Positions 1-8,264 of a stretch of 64,000 nt of DNA are shown one piece after another. The translations under genes were made by a program, and so were the position numbers. The notes under the pieces were generated by a model that worked only from the letters and a program-made list of their open reading frames with translations, was not told the origin of the DNA and made no database searches. Where the stretch lies: NCBI RefSeq assembly GCF_038719015.1, contig NZ_CP152276.1:4357501-4421500 (forward strand), written 5' to 3'. Origin of the DNA: Nguyenibacter vanlangensis (GTDB lineage Bacteria > Pseudomonadota > Alphaproteobacteria > Acetobacterales > Acetobacteraceae). The number at the start of each line of letters is the position of its first letter. Within the stretch, counting starts at the first letter, position 1.

Positions 1-410
1 TCGGCTACGGCGCCGGCAAGGCGCGCGAGGTGCCCGAGGCGATCCGCAAGGCGACCGACCGCGCCAAGCGCACGATGATCCGCGTCCCGATGAAGGAGGG
101 CCGTACCCTCCATCACGACGTCGCCGGTCATTTCGGCGCCGGCAAGGTGGTGCTGCGCTCGGCCGATCCGGGCACCGGCATCATCGCGGGCGGCCCGATG
201 CGCGCGGTGTTCGAAAGCCTGGGCATCAACGACGTGGTTGCGAAGTCGCTCGGGACCCGCAACCCGCACAACATGGTCAAGGCGACCTTCGCCGCGCTGG
301 AGCGTTGCGCCAGCCCGCGCTCGGTGGCCAACCGCCGTGGCAAGAAGGTGTCCGACATCCTGGGCCGCCGCGAGGTGGCCGGTGCCGGGGAGGCTGGCGC
401 CGATGTCTGA
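1..410 (+). CDS. rpsE: 30S ribosomal protein S5 (5' end outside window)
   Basis: This is the C-terminal 135 residues of ribosomal protein S5, a small-subunit protein involved in decoding fidelity. The reading frame is already open at position 3 ([14 protein letters not shown]), so the start lies upstream of the window. The visible part has the S5 C-terminal domain signatures [10 protein letters not shown] and [15 protein letters not shown], followed by [14 protein letters not shown]. The stop overlaps the start of rpmD by 8 bp, as expected inside the spc ribosomal protein operon. The identification rests on family knowledge and on gene order and is secure. Confidence 0.97.
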   Translation, partial: GYGAGKAREVPEAIRKATDRAKRTMIRVPMKEGRTLHHDVAGHFGAGKVVLRSADPGTGIIAGGPMRAVFESLGINDVVAKSLGTRNPHNMVKATFAALERCASPRSVANRRGKKVSDILGRREVAGAGEAGADV

Positions 411-588
411 GCAGAAGACGATCCGCGTCACCCAGGTGGCGTCGGGCAACGGCCGCAAGCCGGGCCAGCAGGCGACGCTGGTCGGGCTCGGCCTGAACAA
501 GATCGGCCGCACGCGTGAACTCGAGGACACACCCTCGGTGCGCGGCATGATCACCAAGGTGGCCCACCTTGTGAAGGTGGAGGGTTGA
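403..588 (+). CDS. rpmD: 50S ribosomal protein L30
   Basis: A 61-residue L30 protein of the large ribosomal subunit. The ATG at 403 lies inside the rpsE stop region, so the two genes overlap by 8 bp and are probably translationally coupled. The sequence has the L30 hallmarks: a beta strand ([13 protein letters not shown]), then [23 protein letters not shown] and a C-terminal strand VAHLVKVEG. The length matches the usual 58-62 residues. A longer open frame upstream (from 238) is only the out-of-frame shadow of rpsE. Confidence 0.97.
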   Translation: MSEQKTIRVTQVASGNGRKPGQQATLVGLGLNKIGRTRELEDTPSVRGMITKVAHLVKVEG

Positions 589-589
589 C

Positions 590-1078
590 ATGAACCTGAA
601 CGAACTGCGCGACAACGCGGGCGCGCGCTATCGCAAGAAGCGTCTGGGTCGCGGCATCGGGTCCGGCAAGGGCAAGACGTCGGGCAAGGGCGTGAAGGGT
701 CAGAAGGCGCGTGAGGGCGTGTCCCTCAACGGCTTCGAGGGTGGTCAGCTCCCGCTGTATCGCCGTCTGCCGAAGCGCGGCTTCAAGAACATCTTCCGCA
801 AGGTCTACGCCCCGGTGAACCTGGGCGCGCTGGACCGCGCGATCGAGTCCGGCAAGATCGACGCCTCGGCCGTCGTGACCGAGGACGTGCTGCGCAATGC
901 CGGCCTGGTCGGCACGGGCAAGTTCGCGGGCGTCCGCCTGCTGGCGAAGGGTGAGCTGGCCCGCGCGGTGACCATCGAGGTCTCGGGCGCGTCCGCCACC
1001 GCCATTGCCGCGGTCGAGAAGGCGGGCGGCACGGTCCGCACCGCCGCCGCGCGTGACGAGGCCGCCGCTTCGGCGTGA
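590..1078 (+). CDS. rplO: 50S ribosomal protein L15
   Basis: Ribosomal protein L15 (162 residues), a late-assembly protein of the large subunit. It starts one base after the rpmD stop. The glycine- and lysine-rich N-terminal extension ([20 protein letters not shown], residues about 20-40) that threads into 23S rRNA is obvious, followed by [19 protein letters not shown]. The C-terminus ends in an alanine-rich tail. Order rpsE-rpmD-rplO-secY is the standard spc operon. Confidence 0.97.
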   Translation: MNLNELRDNAGARYRKKRLGRGIGSGKGKTSGKGVKGQKAREGVSLNGFEGGQLPLYRRLPKRGFKNIFRKVYAPVNLGALDRAIESGKIDASAVVTEDVLRNAGLVGTGKFAGVRLLAKGELARAVTIEVSGASATAIAAVEKAGGTVRTAAARDEAAASA

Positions 1079-1192
1079 CGTGCCCGGAGGCGTGACCCCT
1101 CCCGGGGCACGACCCCGGGGGCCGTCCTCGCCTGGCCTTGTCTCTTGCGCCGGGGCCGAGCGACGCCTTACACTCTTTGCCGAATTGTCATG

Positions 1193-1222
1193 ACAGCGTC
1201 CCGTTTCGTACGGCGACGCTGT
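1193..1222 (+). promoter_or_regulatory. Leader hairpin upstream of secY
   Basis: ACAGCGTC (1193-1200) pairs with GACGCTGT (1215-1222), 20 bp before the secY start; a CGT/ACG pair in the loop could extend it. The rplO-secY gap (164 bp) is long for this operon. It also holds a 7-bp CCCGGGG/CCCCGGG hairpin at 1101-1119 without a T-run. Either could be a processing or regulatory structure; the sequence alone does not say. Confidence 0.35.
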
Positions 1223-1242
1223 TCTTGTGAAAGGACGGGCGC

Positions 1243-2589
1243 ATGGCCTCCGCGGCCGAGCAGCTGGCTGCCAATCTGAATTTCAGCTCCTTTGCCAACG
1301 CAACGGAACTGAAGAAGCGAATCTGGTTCACCCTGGGCGCGCTGATCGTCTATCGCCTGGGCACCTACATCCCGGTCCCGGGCGTCGATGCGACGGTCAT
1401 GGGCCAGTTGCTGGCTCGCCACCAGGGCGGCATCCTGGGCATGTTCGACATGTTCACCGGCGGCGCGCTGGGGCGCATGACCGTGTTCGCGCTGAATATC
1501 ATGCCCTATATCAGCGCCTCGATCATCGTGCAGTTGATGTCGGCCGCCATCCCGTCGCTCGAAAGCCTGAAGAAGGAAGGCGAGCAGGGACGCCGCAAGC
1601 TCAACGAATATACCCGCTACCTGACGGTGCTGATCGCGCTCTTCCAGGCCTACGGCATCGCGATCGGGCTGGAGAACATGCACAGCGCCGCCGGCGCCGC
1701 CGTGGTGGCGCCCGGCCTGTTCTTCATCGTCTCCTGCGTCGTGACCCTGCTGGGCGGCACGATGTTCCTGATGTGGCTGGGCGAGCAGATCACCTCGCGC
1801 GGGGTGGGCAACGGCATCTCGCTGATCATCTTCGCCGGCATCGTGGCCAACCTGCCGCATGCGCTCGCCAGCCTGTTCCAGCTCGGCTACACCGGTGCGC
1901 TGTCGCCGTTCTTCGTGCTGGTCTTCCTGGTCCTCGCGGCGGCGACCATCGCCTTCATCGTGTTCATGGAACAGGCGCAGCGCAGGGTCGTCATCCAGTA
2001 TCCCAAGCGCCAGGTCGGCCAGCGCATCTATGGCGGCGACTCGACGCACATGCCGCTCAAGGTCAACACGGCGGGCGTGATCCCGCCCATCTTCGCCTCC
2101 TCGGTGCTGCTGATTCCGGTGACCCTGGCCGGCTTCATGAACAGCGCCGCCATGCCGCACTGGCTGTCCTTCCTGGGGCAGGAGCTGGGGCAGGGGCAGC
2201 CGCTCTACATGCTGTTCTACGCGGCGATGATCATCTTCTTCTCGTATTTCTACGCCGCGGTCACCTTCAACCCACAGGAAACCGCCGATAACCTGCGCAA
2301 GCAGGGCGGCTTCATCCCGGGCATCCGCCCCGGCGCGAACACGGCCGCCTATTTCGACCGGATCCTGACCCGCCTGACCACGATCGGCGCGCTTTACCTG
2401 GTCGCGGTGTGCCTGCTGCCGCAGATCCTCATCAGCCATTACAACGTGCCGTTCTATTTCGGTGGCACCAGCCTGATCATCATCGTCTCGGTGACCATCG
2501 ACACCGTCACCCAGATCCAGTCGCACCTGGTCGCGCACCAGTACCAGGGGCTGATGCGCAAGGCACGCGGGAAAGGCAGGGGCCGGTGA
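1243..2589 (+). CDS. secY: Protein translocase subunit SecY
   Basis: SecY (448 residues) is the channel-forming subunit of the inner-membrane SecYEG translocon. The protein shows about ten hydrophobic segments. It carries conserved SecY sequences: an N-terminal region reading KKRIWFTLGALIVYRLGTYI, the plug region with GGALGRMTVFALNIMPYI, and the cytoplasmic GNGISLIIFAGIVANLP loop. The lysine/arginine-rich C-terminus (MRKARGKGRGR) is cytoplasmic. The ATG at 1243 has a GAAAGGA ribosome-binding site at 1228-1234. The 3' end overlaps adk by 4 bp (GTGA), which suggests coupled translation. Confidence 0.97.
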   Translation: MASAAEQLAANLNFSSFANATELKKRIWFTLGALIVYRLGTYIPVPGVDATVMGQLLARHQGGILGMFDMFTGGALGRMTVFALNIMPYISASIIVQLMSAAIPSLESLKKEGEQGRRKLNEYTRYLTVLIALFQAYGIAIGLENMHSAAGAAVVAPGLFFIVSCVVTLLGGTMFLMWLGEQITSRGVGNGISLIIFAGIVANLPHALASLFQLGYTGALSPFFVLVFLVLAAATIAFIVFMEQAQRRVVIQYPKRQVGQRIYGGDSTHMPLKVNTAGVIPPIFASSVLLIPVTLAGFMNSAAMPHWLSFLGQELGQGQPLYMLFYAAMIIFFSYFYAAVTFNPQETADNLRKQGGFIPGIRPGANTAAYFDRILTRLTTIGALYLVAVCLLPQILISHYNVPFYFGGTSLIIIVSVTIDTVTQIQSHLVAHQYQGLMRKARGKGRGR

Positions 2590-3245
2590 ACGTCATCTTC
2601 CTCGGCCCCCCCGGGGCCGGCAAGGGCACCCAGTCCAAGCGGCTGGAGGCACGCTACGGCATCGCGCAGATCTCCACCGGCGACATGCTGCGCGCCGAAG
2701 TGGCCGCCGGCAGCGCGATCGGCCGGCAGGCCAAGGCGCTGATGGATGCCGGGCAGCTCGTGCCCGACGACGTCATCATCGCCATGCTGGAATCCCGAAT
2801 CGAGCAGCCCGACTGCGCCAAGGGCTTCATCCTGGACGGCTTCCCCCGGACCGAGGCCCAGGCCGCGGCGCTCGATTCGATGCTCAAGGGCCGCCGCGCC
2901 CGAATCGACGTCGTGCTGTTCCTCGAAGTGGACGAGGACGCGCTGGCCGACCGGATCGCCGGCCGTTTCACCTGCGCCACCTGCGGCGCGGGCTATAACG
3001 ACCTGTTCAAGAAGCCCACGGTCGCGGGCACCTGCGACGTCTGCGGCGGCCACGATTTCGTGCGGCGCGAAGACGACCGGCGCGAGACGGTGGCGGCCCG
3101 CCTGGTGGCGTATCGCCGGCAGACGGCGCCGATCCTGCCCTATTACGAAGCGACTGGCCGGCTGTACCGGATCGACGGCATGGCCGATATCGACAGCGTG
3201 ACCGCGAAAGTGTTCGAGATCATGGATCAGATCACGAAGAAGTGA
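2586..3245 (+). CDS. adk: Adenylate kinase (zinc-binding LID form)
   Basis: Adenylate kinase (219 residues) interconverts ATP, ADP and AMP. I place the start at GTG 2586, overlapping the secY stop, because the P-loop (GPPGAGKGT, residues 7-15) must sit close to the N-terminus; an upstream in-frame ATG at 2409 would add a meaningless extension. The AMP-binding DGFPRT motif is at about residue 84. The LID carries four cysteines (130, 133, 150, 153; CATC and CDVC), so this is the zinc-stabilised long form. It is the last gene of the spc unit; a new promoter follows immediately. Confidence 0.95.
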   Translation: MNVIFLGPPGAGKGTQSKRLEARYGIAQISTGDMLRAEVAAGSAIGRQAKALMDAGQLVPDDVIIAMLESRIEQPDCAKGFILDGFPRTEAQAAALDSMLKGRRARIDVVLFLEVDEDALADRIAGRFTCATCGAGYNDLFKKPTVAGTCDVCGGHDFVRREDDRRETVAARLVAYRRQTAPILPYYEATGRLYRIDGMADIDSVTAKVFEIMDQITKK

Positions 3246-3255
3246 TCGATATTCA

Positions 3256-3283
3256 TTGACTCAAAAGGGCACGCGGGTATATT
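3256..3283 (+). promoter_or_regulatory. Sigma-70-type promoter of the alpha operon
   Basis: TTGACT (3256-3261) and TATATT (3278-3283) are separated by 16 bp, each matching five of six bases of the housekeeping consensus. The element sits just after the adk stop and about 190 bp upstream of rpsM, leaving an untranslated leader of roughly 180 nt. It would drive rpsM-rpsK-rpoA-rplQ separately from the spc genes. Confidence 0.7.
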
Positions 3284-3472
3284 GCGCGCCCTCAAGGTAT
3301 CGGCTCCCGCATCCACGGGGACGGGGTGCCGAGAAAACGAATCCGATTGATGATGGGGTTGTCCGGCACTGCCGGCACGTTCACGACCTGCCGGCGCGGT
3401 CCGGTATGCGGAAATGGCCCCGGCGACGATCTTTAAGGGCCCGCGGATGCGGGTGGACGAGGAGTAAGTGGC

Positions 3473-3850
3473 GTGGCGCGTATTGCCGGCGTGAACATCC
3501 CTACGAACAAGCGTGTGACGATTGGCCTGCGTTATATCTATGGCATCGGCCCCTCGAAGGCCGAGGAAATCTGCCGCCGTCTGGACATCCCGGCCGAGCG
3601 CCGGGTGAATGAGCTGTCCGATGACGTGATCCTGAAGATCCGTGAGCTGATCGACGGCGAGTACCGGGTCGAAGGCGACCTGCGCCGCGAAGTCGCGATG
3701 AACATCAAGCGGCTGATGGATCTGGGCTGCTATCGCGGCCTGCGCCATCGTCGCGGCCTGCCGGTCCGCGGCCAGCGCACCCACACCAACGCGCGCACCC
3801 GCAAGGGCAAGGCGGTCGCGATCGCCGGCAAGAAGAAGGCTACCCGCTAA
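3473..3850 (+). CDS. rpsM: 30S ribosomal protein S13
   Basis: Ribosomal protein S13 (125 residues), located in the head of the 30S subunit. It starts with GTG at 3473 behind a GGAG at 3460-3463, because the mature N-terminus of the family is ARIAGVNIP, which follows directly. The helix-two-turns-helix region ([17 protein letters not shown]) and the C-terminal rRNA-binding tail ([19 protein letters not shown]) are complete. First gene of the alpha operon; rpmJ is not present between adk and rpsM. Confidence 0.97.
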   Translation: MARIAGVNIPTNKRVTIGLRYIYGIGPSKAEEICRRLDIPAERRVNELSDDVILKIRELIDGEYRVEGDLRREVAMNIKRLMDLGCYRGLRHRRGLPVRGQRTHTNARTRKGKAVAIAGKKKATR

Positions 3851-3866
3851 GCGGCTTTCGCCGCAC

Positions 3867-3910
3867 GCGCGGCCCGCGCCGGGACCTTGCCGTCCCCGCG
3901 CGGGCCGCGC
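3867..3910 (+). promoter_or_regulatory. Long GC hairpin between rpsM and rpsK
   Basis: A perfect 13-bp inverted repeat, GCGCGGCCCGCGC (3867-3879) against GCGCGGGCCGCGC (3898-3910), with a second nested 5-bp stem (GGGAC 3881-3885 with GTCCC 3892-3896). It fills most of the 87-bp spacer. There is only a short T-run after it, so it is more likely an RNA stability, attenuation or ribosomal-protein feedback element than a full terminator. Confidence 0.5.
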
Positions 3911-3937
3911 CTTTGAACAGACAGGACCAGGAAGACT

Positions 3938-4330
3938 ATGGCGAAGGCTGCTGCTCCGCGTATTCGCAAGAAAGAGCGGAAGAACATTATCTCGGGGGTG
4001 GCGCATGTGCTCTCCACCTTCAACAACACCATGATCACGATTTCCGATGCGCAGGGCAATGCGATCGCGTGGTCTTCCGCCGGCGCCCAGGGCTTCAAGG
4101 GCTCGCGCAAATCGACCCCGTACGCCGCCCAGGTCGCCGCCGAGGACGCGGGCCGCAAGGCCCGCGAGCATGGCATGGAGACGCTGGAGATCGAAGTGTC
4201 CGGTCCCGGCTCGGGGCGCGAAAGCGCGCTGCGCGCCCTGCAGGCGGTCGGATTCTCGATCTCCTCGATCCGCGACATGACGCCGGTGCCGCATAACGGC
4301 TGCCGTCCGCGCAAGCGTCGCCGGGTCTGA
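3938..4330 (+). CDS. rpsK: 30S ribosomal protein S11
   Basis: Ribosomal protein S11 (130 residues), part of the 30S platform. It shows the family sequences [39 protein letters not shown] and the C-terminal [18 protein letters not shown]. The start ATG at 3938 follows an AGGA-type site. It is the second gene of the alpha operon; rpsD is not between rpsK and rpoA, a common alphaproteobacterial arrangement. The following 152-bp spacer contains a short CCCAGGT duplication and a T-run near 4383, but no convincing terminator. Confidence 0.97.
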   Translation: MAKAAAPRIRKKERKNIISGVAHVLSTFNNTMITISDAQGNAIAWSSAGAQGFKGSRKSTPYAAQVAAEDAGRKAREHGMETLEIEVSGPGSGRESALRALQAVGFSISSIRDMTPVPHNGCRPRKRRRV

Positions 4331-4482
4331 TCCCAGGTCCCAGGTCCGGGCCCCGGGGTCCAGGATTTGGGGGCGGGTCCGTTTTTTCCGTCCGCGGCGA
4401 CGCGGGCGGAAATGATTGTCATCTGGTGCCCGCCACGGGTGCCGTCTGCCTTGGTGCAGATCAGTTTTGAAAGGCCATCACC

Positions 4483-5502
4483 TTGGTCCTCCAGAAAAAC
4501 TGGCAATCTCTGATCAAGCCGGAGAAGCTGGAAGTCGAGCCGGGCGGAGAGCCGTTGCGCACGGCCACCGTGGTGGCGGAGCCGCTGGAGCGCGGTTTCG
4601 GCATGACGCTCGGCAACGCGATCCGGCGCGTGCTGCTGTCCTCGCTGCAGGGCGCTGCGGTGACCGCGATCCAGATCGACGGCGTCCTGCATGAATTCTC
4701 GTCGGTGGCCGGCGTCCGCGAGGACGTGACCGACATCGTGCTGAACGTCAAGCAGCTCGCGCTGCGCATGCATGGCGAGGGTCCGAAGCGCATGGTGCTG
4801 ACGGCCTCGGGGCCGGGCGAGGTGCGTGCGGGCCAGATCCAGACCGGACATGACATCGAGGTCATGAATCCCGACCTGGTGATCTGCACGCTGGACGAAG
4901 GCGTGAAGTTCGGCATGGAATTCACCGTGAATGTGGGCAAGGGCTACGTCCCCGCGGCGGCCAACCGTCCCGAGGACGCGCCGATCGGCCTGATTCCGGT
5001 CGATGCGATCTATTCGCCGGTGCGCCGCGTGTCCTACAAGGTCGAGCCGACCCGCGTGGGCCAGGTCACCGACTATGACCGCCTGCTGCTGACGGTGGAA
5101 ACCAACGGCGCGGTCACGCCCGAGGACGCGGTGGCCCTGGCCGCCCGCATCCTGCAGGACCAGTTGCAGCTCTTCATCAATTTCGACGAGCCGCGCCCCG
5201 TCCGGACCGAAGAGCCGCAGGACGACCTGCCGTTCAACCGGAACCTGCTGCGCAAGGTCGACGAACTGGAATTGTCGGTCCGCAGCGCGAACTGCCTGAA
5301 GAACGACAATATCGTCTATATCGGCGACCTGGTGCAGAAGACCGAGCAGGAAATGCTGCGCACGCCGAATTTCGGCCGCAAGTCGCTGAACGAAATCAAG
5401 GAAGTCCTGACCTCGATGGGGCTGTCCCTTGGTATGAACGTCCCGGCCTGGCCGCCGGAAAATATCGAAGACCTGGCCAAGAGGCTCGACGAGCCGTTCT
5501 GA
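4483..5502 (+). CDS. rpoA: DNA-directed RNA polymerase subunit alpha
   Basis: RNA polymerase alpha subunit (339 residues). The N-terminal assembly domain contains [22 protein letters not shown]; the C-terminal DNA- and activator-binding domain (about residues 250-339) contains [15 protein letters not shown] and [17 protein letters not shown] use TTG at 4483 as start: GAAAGG lies at 4469-4474, eight bases upstream, and the protein then begins [16 protein letters not shown], as expected for the family. No ATG is available at an equivalent position. Followed by rplQ after 24 bp. Confidence 0.95.
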   Translation: MVLQKNWQSLIKPEKLEVEPGGEPLRTATVVAEPLERGFGMTLGNAIRRVLLSSLQGAAVTAIQIDGVLHEFSSVAGVREDVTDIVLNVKQLALRMHGEGPKRMVLTASGPGEVRAGQIQTGHDIEVMNPDLVICTLDEGVKFGMEFTVNVGKGYVPAAANRPEDAPIGLIPVDAIYSPVRRVSYKVEPTRVGQVTDYDRLLLTVETNGAVTPEDAVALAARILQDQLQLFINFDEPRPVRTEEPQDDLPFNRNLLRKVDELELSVRSANCLKNDNIVYIGDLVQKTEQEMLRTPNFGRKSLNEIKEVLTSMGLSLGMNVPAWPPENIEDLAKRLDEPF

Positions 5503-5526
5503 CCGGAAAGACAGGAAGACTTCATC

Positions 5527-5952
5527 ATGCGTCACGGTGTTGCCGGCCGGAAGCTCGGCGTTACCTCGTCCCATCGCGCTGCCATGTTTCGCAACATGGC
5601 GGTCGCCCTGATCAAGCATGAGCAGATCACGACGACTCTGCCCAAGGCGAAGGAACTTCGCCCGGTGGTCGAGAAGCTGATCACGCTCGGCAAGCGCGGC
5701 GACCTCCATGCGCGCCGTCAGGCCTATGCCCAGCTCCGTGACGACGCGATCGTCTCCAAGCTGTTCGCGGCCGTGGCCGACCGCTACAAGGCCCGCAACG
5801 GCGGCTACACCCGCGTGCTCAAGGCCGGCATCCGCCACGGCGACGCCGCCGACATGGCGGTGATCGAACTGGTCGACCGCGACGTCGCGGCCAAGGGCCA
5901 GGACAGCGGCCCGCGCCCCGAAGCGGCGGTGGAAGACGACCTGGCGGCCTGA
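5527..5952 (+). CDS. rplQ: 50S ribosomal protein L17
   Basis: Ribosomal protein L17 (141 residues), beginning [17 protein letters not shown] and containing [30 protein letters not shown], the canonical L17 core described here in two halves. The C-terminus is extended by about 20 acidic and alanine-rich residues past the usual end. It is the last gene of the alpha operon and is followed within 45 bp by a strong intrinsic terminator. Confidence 0.96.
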   Translation: MRHGVAGRKLGVTSSHRAAMFRNMAVALIKHEQITTTLPKAKELRPVVEKLITLGKRGDLHARRQAYAQLRDDAIVSKLFAAVADRYKARNGGYTRVLKAGIRHGDAADMAVIELVDRDVAAKGQDSGPRPEAAVEDDLAA

Positions 5953-5996
5953 ACGCTCCGGCGTCGCACTCAGGCTCCGATCGGACCATTCAAGGG

Positions 5997-6023
5997 AAAC
6001 CCGGCCTCGCGCCGGGTTTTTCT
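5997..6023 (+). terminator. Intrinsic terminator of the alpha operon
   Basis: AAACCCGGC (5997-6005) pairs perfectly with GCCGGGTTT (6011-6019) around a CTCGC loop, followed by a T-run to 6023. Position directly after rplQ and the classic stem-plus-T layout make this a confident rho-independent terminator. Confidence 0.9.
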
Positions 6024-6102
6024 TTGCCCGCTCTCCTGCCGCGGTTTGAAGCCCGTGCTCGCGCTTCCTATACCTATAGTCCAGGACGCGAAGGAGACCG
6101 CG

Positions 6103-6357
6103 ATGGCATCACGCACTGAATTCGAGGCGGCGCTGGACGAAGATGTCGGCCGCGTCCAGGACGGGCTGGACGGCCCGCTCGGCGACCCCGGGGCGCCGCT
6201 CAAGGGCGCCGCCCGCACGCTCTGCGCCTGCGCCTGCACCGCGGGCAAGGAAACCGGCGCCGCGATCCGCGACCTTACGGTCGATCAGCCCGTTACCGCC
6301 CTGCTGGTGGCGGCACTCACGGGCTTCCTTGCCGCCCTGCTCTGGACCCGGCGCTGA
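6103..6357 (+). CDS. Small membrane-anchored protein (DUF883/ElaB-like)
   Basis: An 84-residue protein: an acidic, probably helical N-terminal part, a cysteine cluster (CACACTAG, about residues 41-48) and one C-terminal transmembrane segment (LLVAALTGFLAALLW) ending in RR. The layout, a soluble helical part plus a C-terminal anchor with arginines, resembles the DUF883/ElaB ribosome-associated stress proteins, but the match is by architecture only. The start is ATG 6103 with AAGGAG at 6091-6096, in preference to an in-frame ATG at 6046 that has no such site. The cysteine cluster is unusual for the family. Confidence 0.7.
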   Translation: MASRTEFEAALDEDVGRVQDGLDGPLGDPGAPLKGAARTLCACACTAGKETGAAIRDLTVDQPVTALLVAALTGFLAALLWTRR

Positions 6358-6402
6358 CATCGGGGCAGGGTGGTGGCTCATTCCGATGGGAGATGTTCGG
6401 TC

Positions 6403-6576
6403 ATGCTGAAGCTGGCGCTGTTCTTCCTGGTGATCTCGCTGATCGCCGGATTGTTCGGATTCACCGGCATCTCGGCCGTATCGGCCGGAATCGCCAAGAT
6501 CCTGTTCTTCATCTTCATCCTTGCCTTCGTCGTCTTCCTTCTGATCGCCCTGCTGACGGCCAAGACGTTTTTCTGA
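6403..6576 (+). CDS. DUF1328 family small membrane protein
   Basis: A 57-residue, almost entirely hydrophobic protein with two transmembrane segments ([20 protein letters not shown] and [20 protein letters not shown]), beginning MLKLALFF. This is the DUF1328 (YtjA-like) family, widespread small inner-membrane proteins of unknown function, often stress-responsive. I use ATG 6403; an in-frame GTG at 6370 would add eleven polar residues that break the family pattern. It lies 45 bp after the preceding small gene and ends before a bidirectional terminator. Confidence 0.85.
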   Translation: MLKLALFFLVISLIAGLFGFTGISAVSAGIAKILFFIFILAFVVFLLIALLTAKTFF

Positions 6577-6605
6577 CCGCCGGTCCGGCAGTACATCAGG
6601 CGCAC

Positions 6606-6642
6606 AAAAAAGCCCCGGAGCCGCAAGGCCCCGGGGCTTTTT
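6606..6642. terminator. Bidirectional intrinsic terminator
   Basis: AGCCCCGG (6611-6618) pairs with CCGGGGCT (6631-6638). An A-run precedes the stem and a T-run follows it, so it can stop transcription from both sides. It separates the plus-strand DUF1328 gene from the minus-strand efflux operon that ends at 6670. Confidence 0.85.
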
Positions 6643-6669
6643 CATGCCGGCCGCGCGATCGTGCGGCGG

Positions 6670-8259
6670 CTACTGGTTCGTGTCCTTCTGAATGAAGGAT
6701 GGCAGGAACGGATTGTCGGTCTGCATCGAATCCTTCGACGGCAGGCGCGACGCATCCCAGCCCCCGCCCAGCGCCTGCACCAGGGCCACGCTGTCGACCA
6801 TGCGCTGCTGCTGGATCGCCAGCGCCGATTCGGCATTGCTCAGCGCCGTGTTCTCGTTGGTGATCACGGTGGTGTAGATCTGGGTCCCGGCCTGGTACTG
6901 GTTCATCGACACCTCGACCGTCCGGTTGGCGTAATCCAGCGCGATCTGCTGCTGGGTCGCCTGCTGGGCCAGGATGCGCAGGTTCGACAACTGGTCCTCG
7001 ACATTCTGCAATGCCGTCAGCACCGTCTGGCGATAGGTCGCGACCGCGCTGTCATACTGGGCGTTCGCGCTGTGCACCGCCGCCGTACGCGCGCCTCCCT
7101 GGAACAGGGTCTCCGACGCCGCGGCGCCCAGCGACCAGATCCGGTTGACCACCTGGATCAACTGCCCCACCGGATCGCCGCTGTAGGAATAGGTCGCTGA
7201 CAGCGTGATGGTGGGATAGAACGCCGCCATGTCGGCGCCGATCTGGGCGTTATATTCCTCCATGGCACGCTCGGCGGCCGCCACGTCGGGGCGGCGCTGC
7301 AGCAGGTCGGACGGAACACCGACCGGGATCGCCGGAATCGTCCGGGTCAGCGTCCCCGGCTTGATCGTCAGGTCGGCCGGCGCCCGGCCGATCAGCACCG
7401 CGATCGCATGCTCGTACTGCGCCCGGGCGATGCCCGCCTGGATCAGTTGCGCGCGGTTCTGCTCCAGCAGCGTGCGCGCCTGCAGCAGCGCCGTCGGGTC
7501 GGCAACTCCGGCCTCATACTGGTTCTGGGTGATCTGCAGCGCCTGGGTGTTGAAGGCGACATAGCGCCGCAGCAATTCCTGCAGCGAATCCTGGTAGCGC
7601 AGGTTGAAATAGGCCGTGGCCAACTGCCCCTGATAGGACAGGGTGGCATTGGCCAGGTCGGCCGCGCTGGCCTGCGCCGCCGTCACCTGGCTCTGGATGT
7701 TGCGGCGGATGCGCCCCCACAGGTCCAGTTCCCAACTCGCGTTCAACCCGGTGGAATAGGTCGTCTCGGTAGTGTTGGTCGCCGCGCCGCCATAGCTGAC
7801 CAGGCTGCCGCTGGACGCCGAACGCGATCCGCGCCCCTGGCTGTTGCGGTTGAAGTTCATGCTGCCGTTCAGCGTCGGGAACAATTGCGCCCGCGCGCTG
7901 TCGATCATCGCCCGGGCCTGGCGATAATTCGCCTCGTACATCTTCACGTTCTGGTTCGAGATCGCGACCTGTGATTCCAGATCGTTCAGCACCGGATCGC
8001 CATAGAGGGTCCACCATTGCGCCTTGGGCAGGTCGGCCATCTGGGGCTTCGCCCGCTCCCAGCCGGGCGCGGGCTGCAATTCCTTGAAACGGGCCGAAAT
8101 CGGGGCGCTGGCGCGATGATAGGACGGCCCTACCATGCAACCCGCCAGCAGCAGCGGCGACAGGATGGCGCCCGCCAGCAGGGCAGGGCGCAGCCCGCCG
8201 CGGCGGGGGGGACGGCCAGGGTGTGAAAGAGGCGAGGGGGATGGCAGGGACAGCGTCAT
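6670..8259 (-). CDS. RND efflux outer-membrane factor, NodT/OprM family lipoprotein
   Basis: The outer-membrane channel of a tripartite efflux pump (529 residues from ATG 8259). It has a lipoprotein signal peptide ending in the lipobox LLAGC, then MVGPSYHRAS, typical of NodT-family proteins, and two duplicated TolC-type repeats. The end of the barrel region reads LLQRRPDVAAAERAMEEYNAQIG, a signature of the family. It begins 5 bp after the upstream RND gene stops and is the last gene of the four-gene minus-strand operon. A longer frame starting at 8340 would overlap the pump gene by about 75 bp and is less likely. Confidence 0.92.
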   Translation of the reverse strand: MTLSLPSPSPLSHPGRPPRRGGLRPALLAGAILSPLLLAGCMVGPSYHRASAPISARFKELQPAPGWERAKPQMADLPKAQWWTLYGDPVLNDLESQVAISNQNVKMYEANYRQARAMIDSARAQLFPTLNGSMNFNRNSQGRGSRSASSGSLVSYGGAATNTTETTYSTGLNASWELDLWGRIRRNIQSQVTAAQASAADLANATLSYQGQLATAYFNLRYQDSLQELLRRYVAFNTQALQITQNQYEAGVADPTALLQARTLLEQNRAQLIQAGIARAQYEHAIAVLIGRAPADLTIKPGTLTRTIPAIPVGVPSDLLQRRPDVAAAERAMEEYNAQIGADMAAFYPTITLSATYSYSGDPVGQLIQVVNRIWSLGAAASETLFQGGARTAAVHSANAQYDSAVATYRQTVLTALQNVEDQLSNLRILAQQATQQQIALDYANRTVEVSMNQYQAGTQIYTTVITNENTALSNAESALAIQQQRMVDSVALVQALGGGWDASRLPSKDSMQTDNPFLPSFIQKDTNQ

Positions 8260-8264
8260 CCGGT

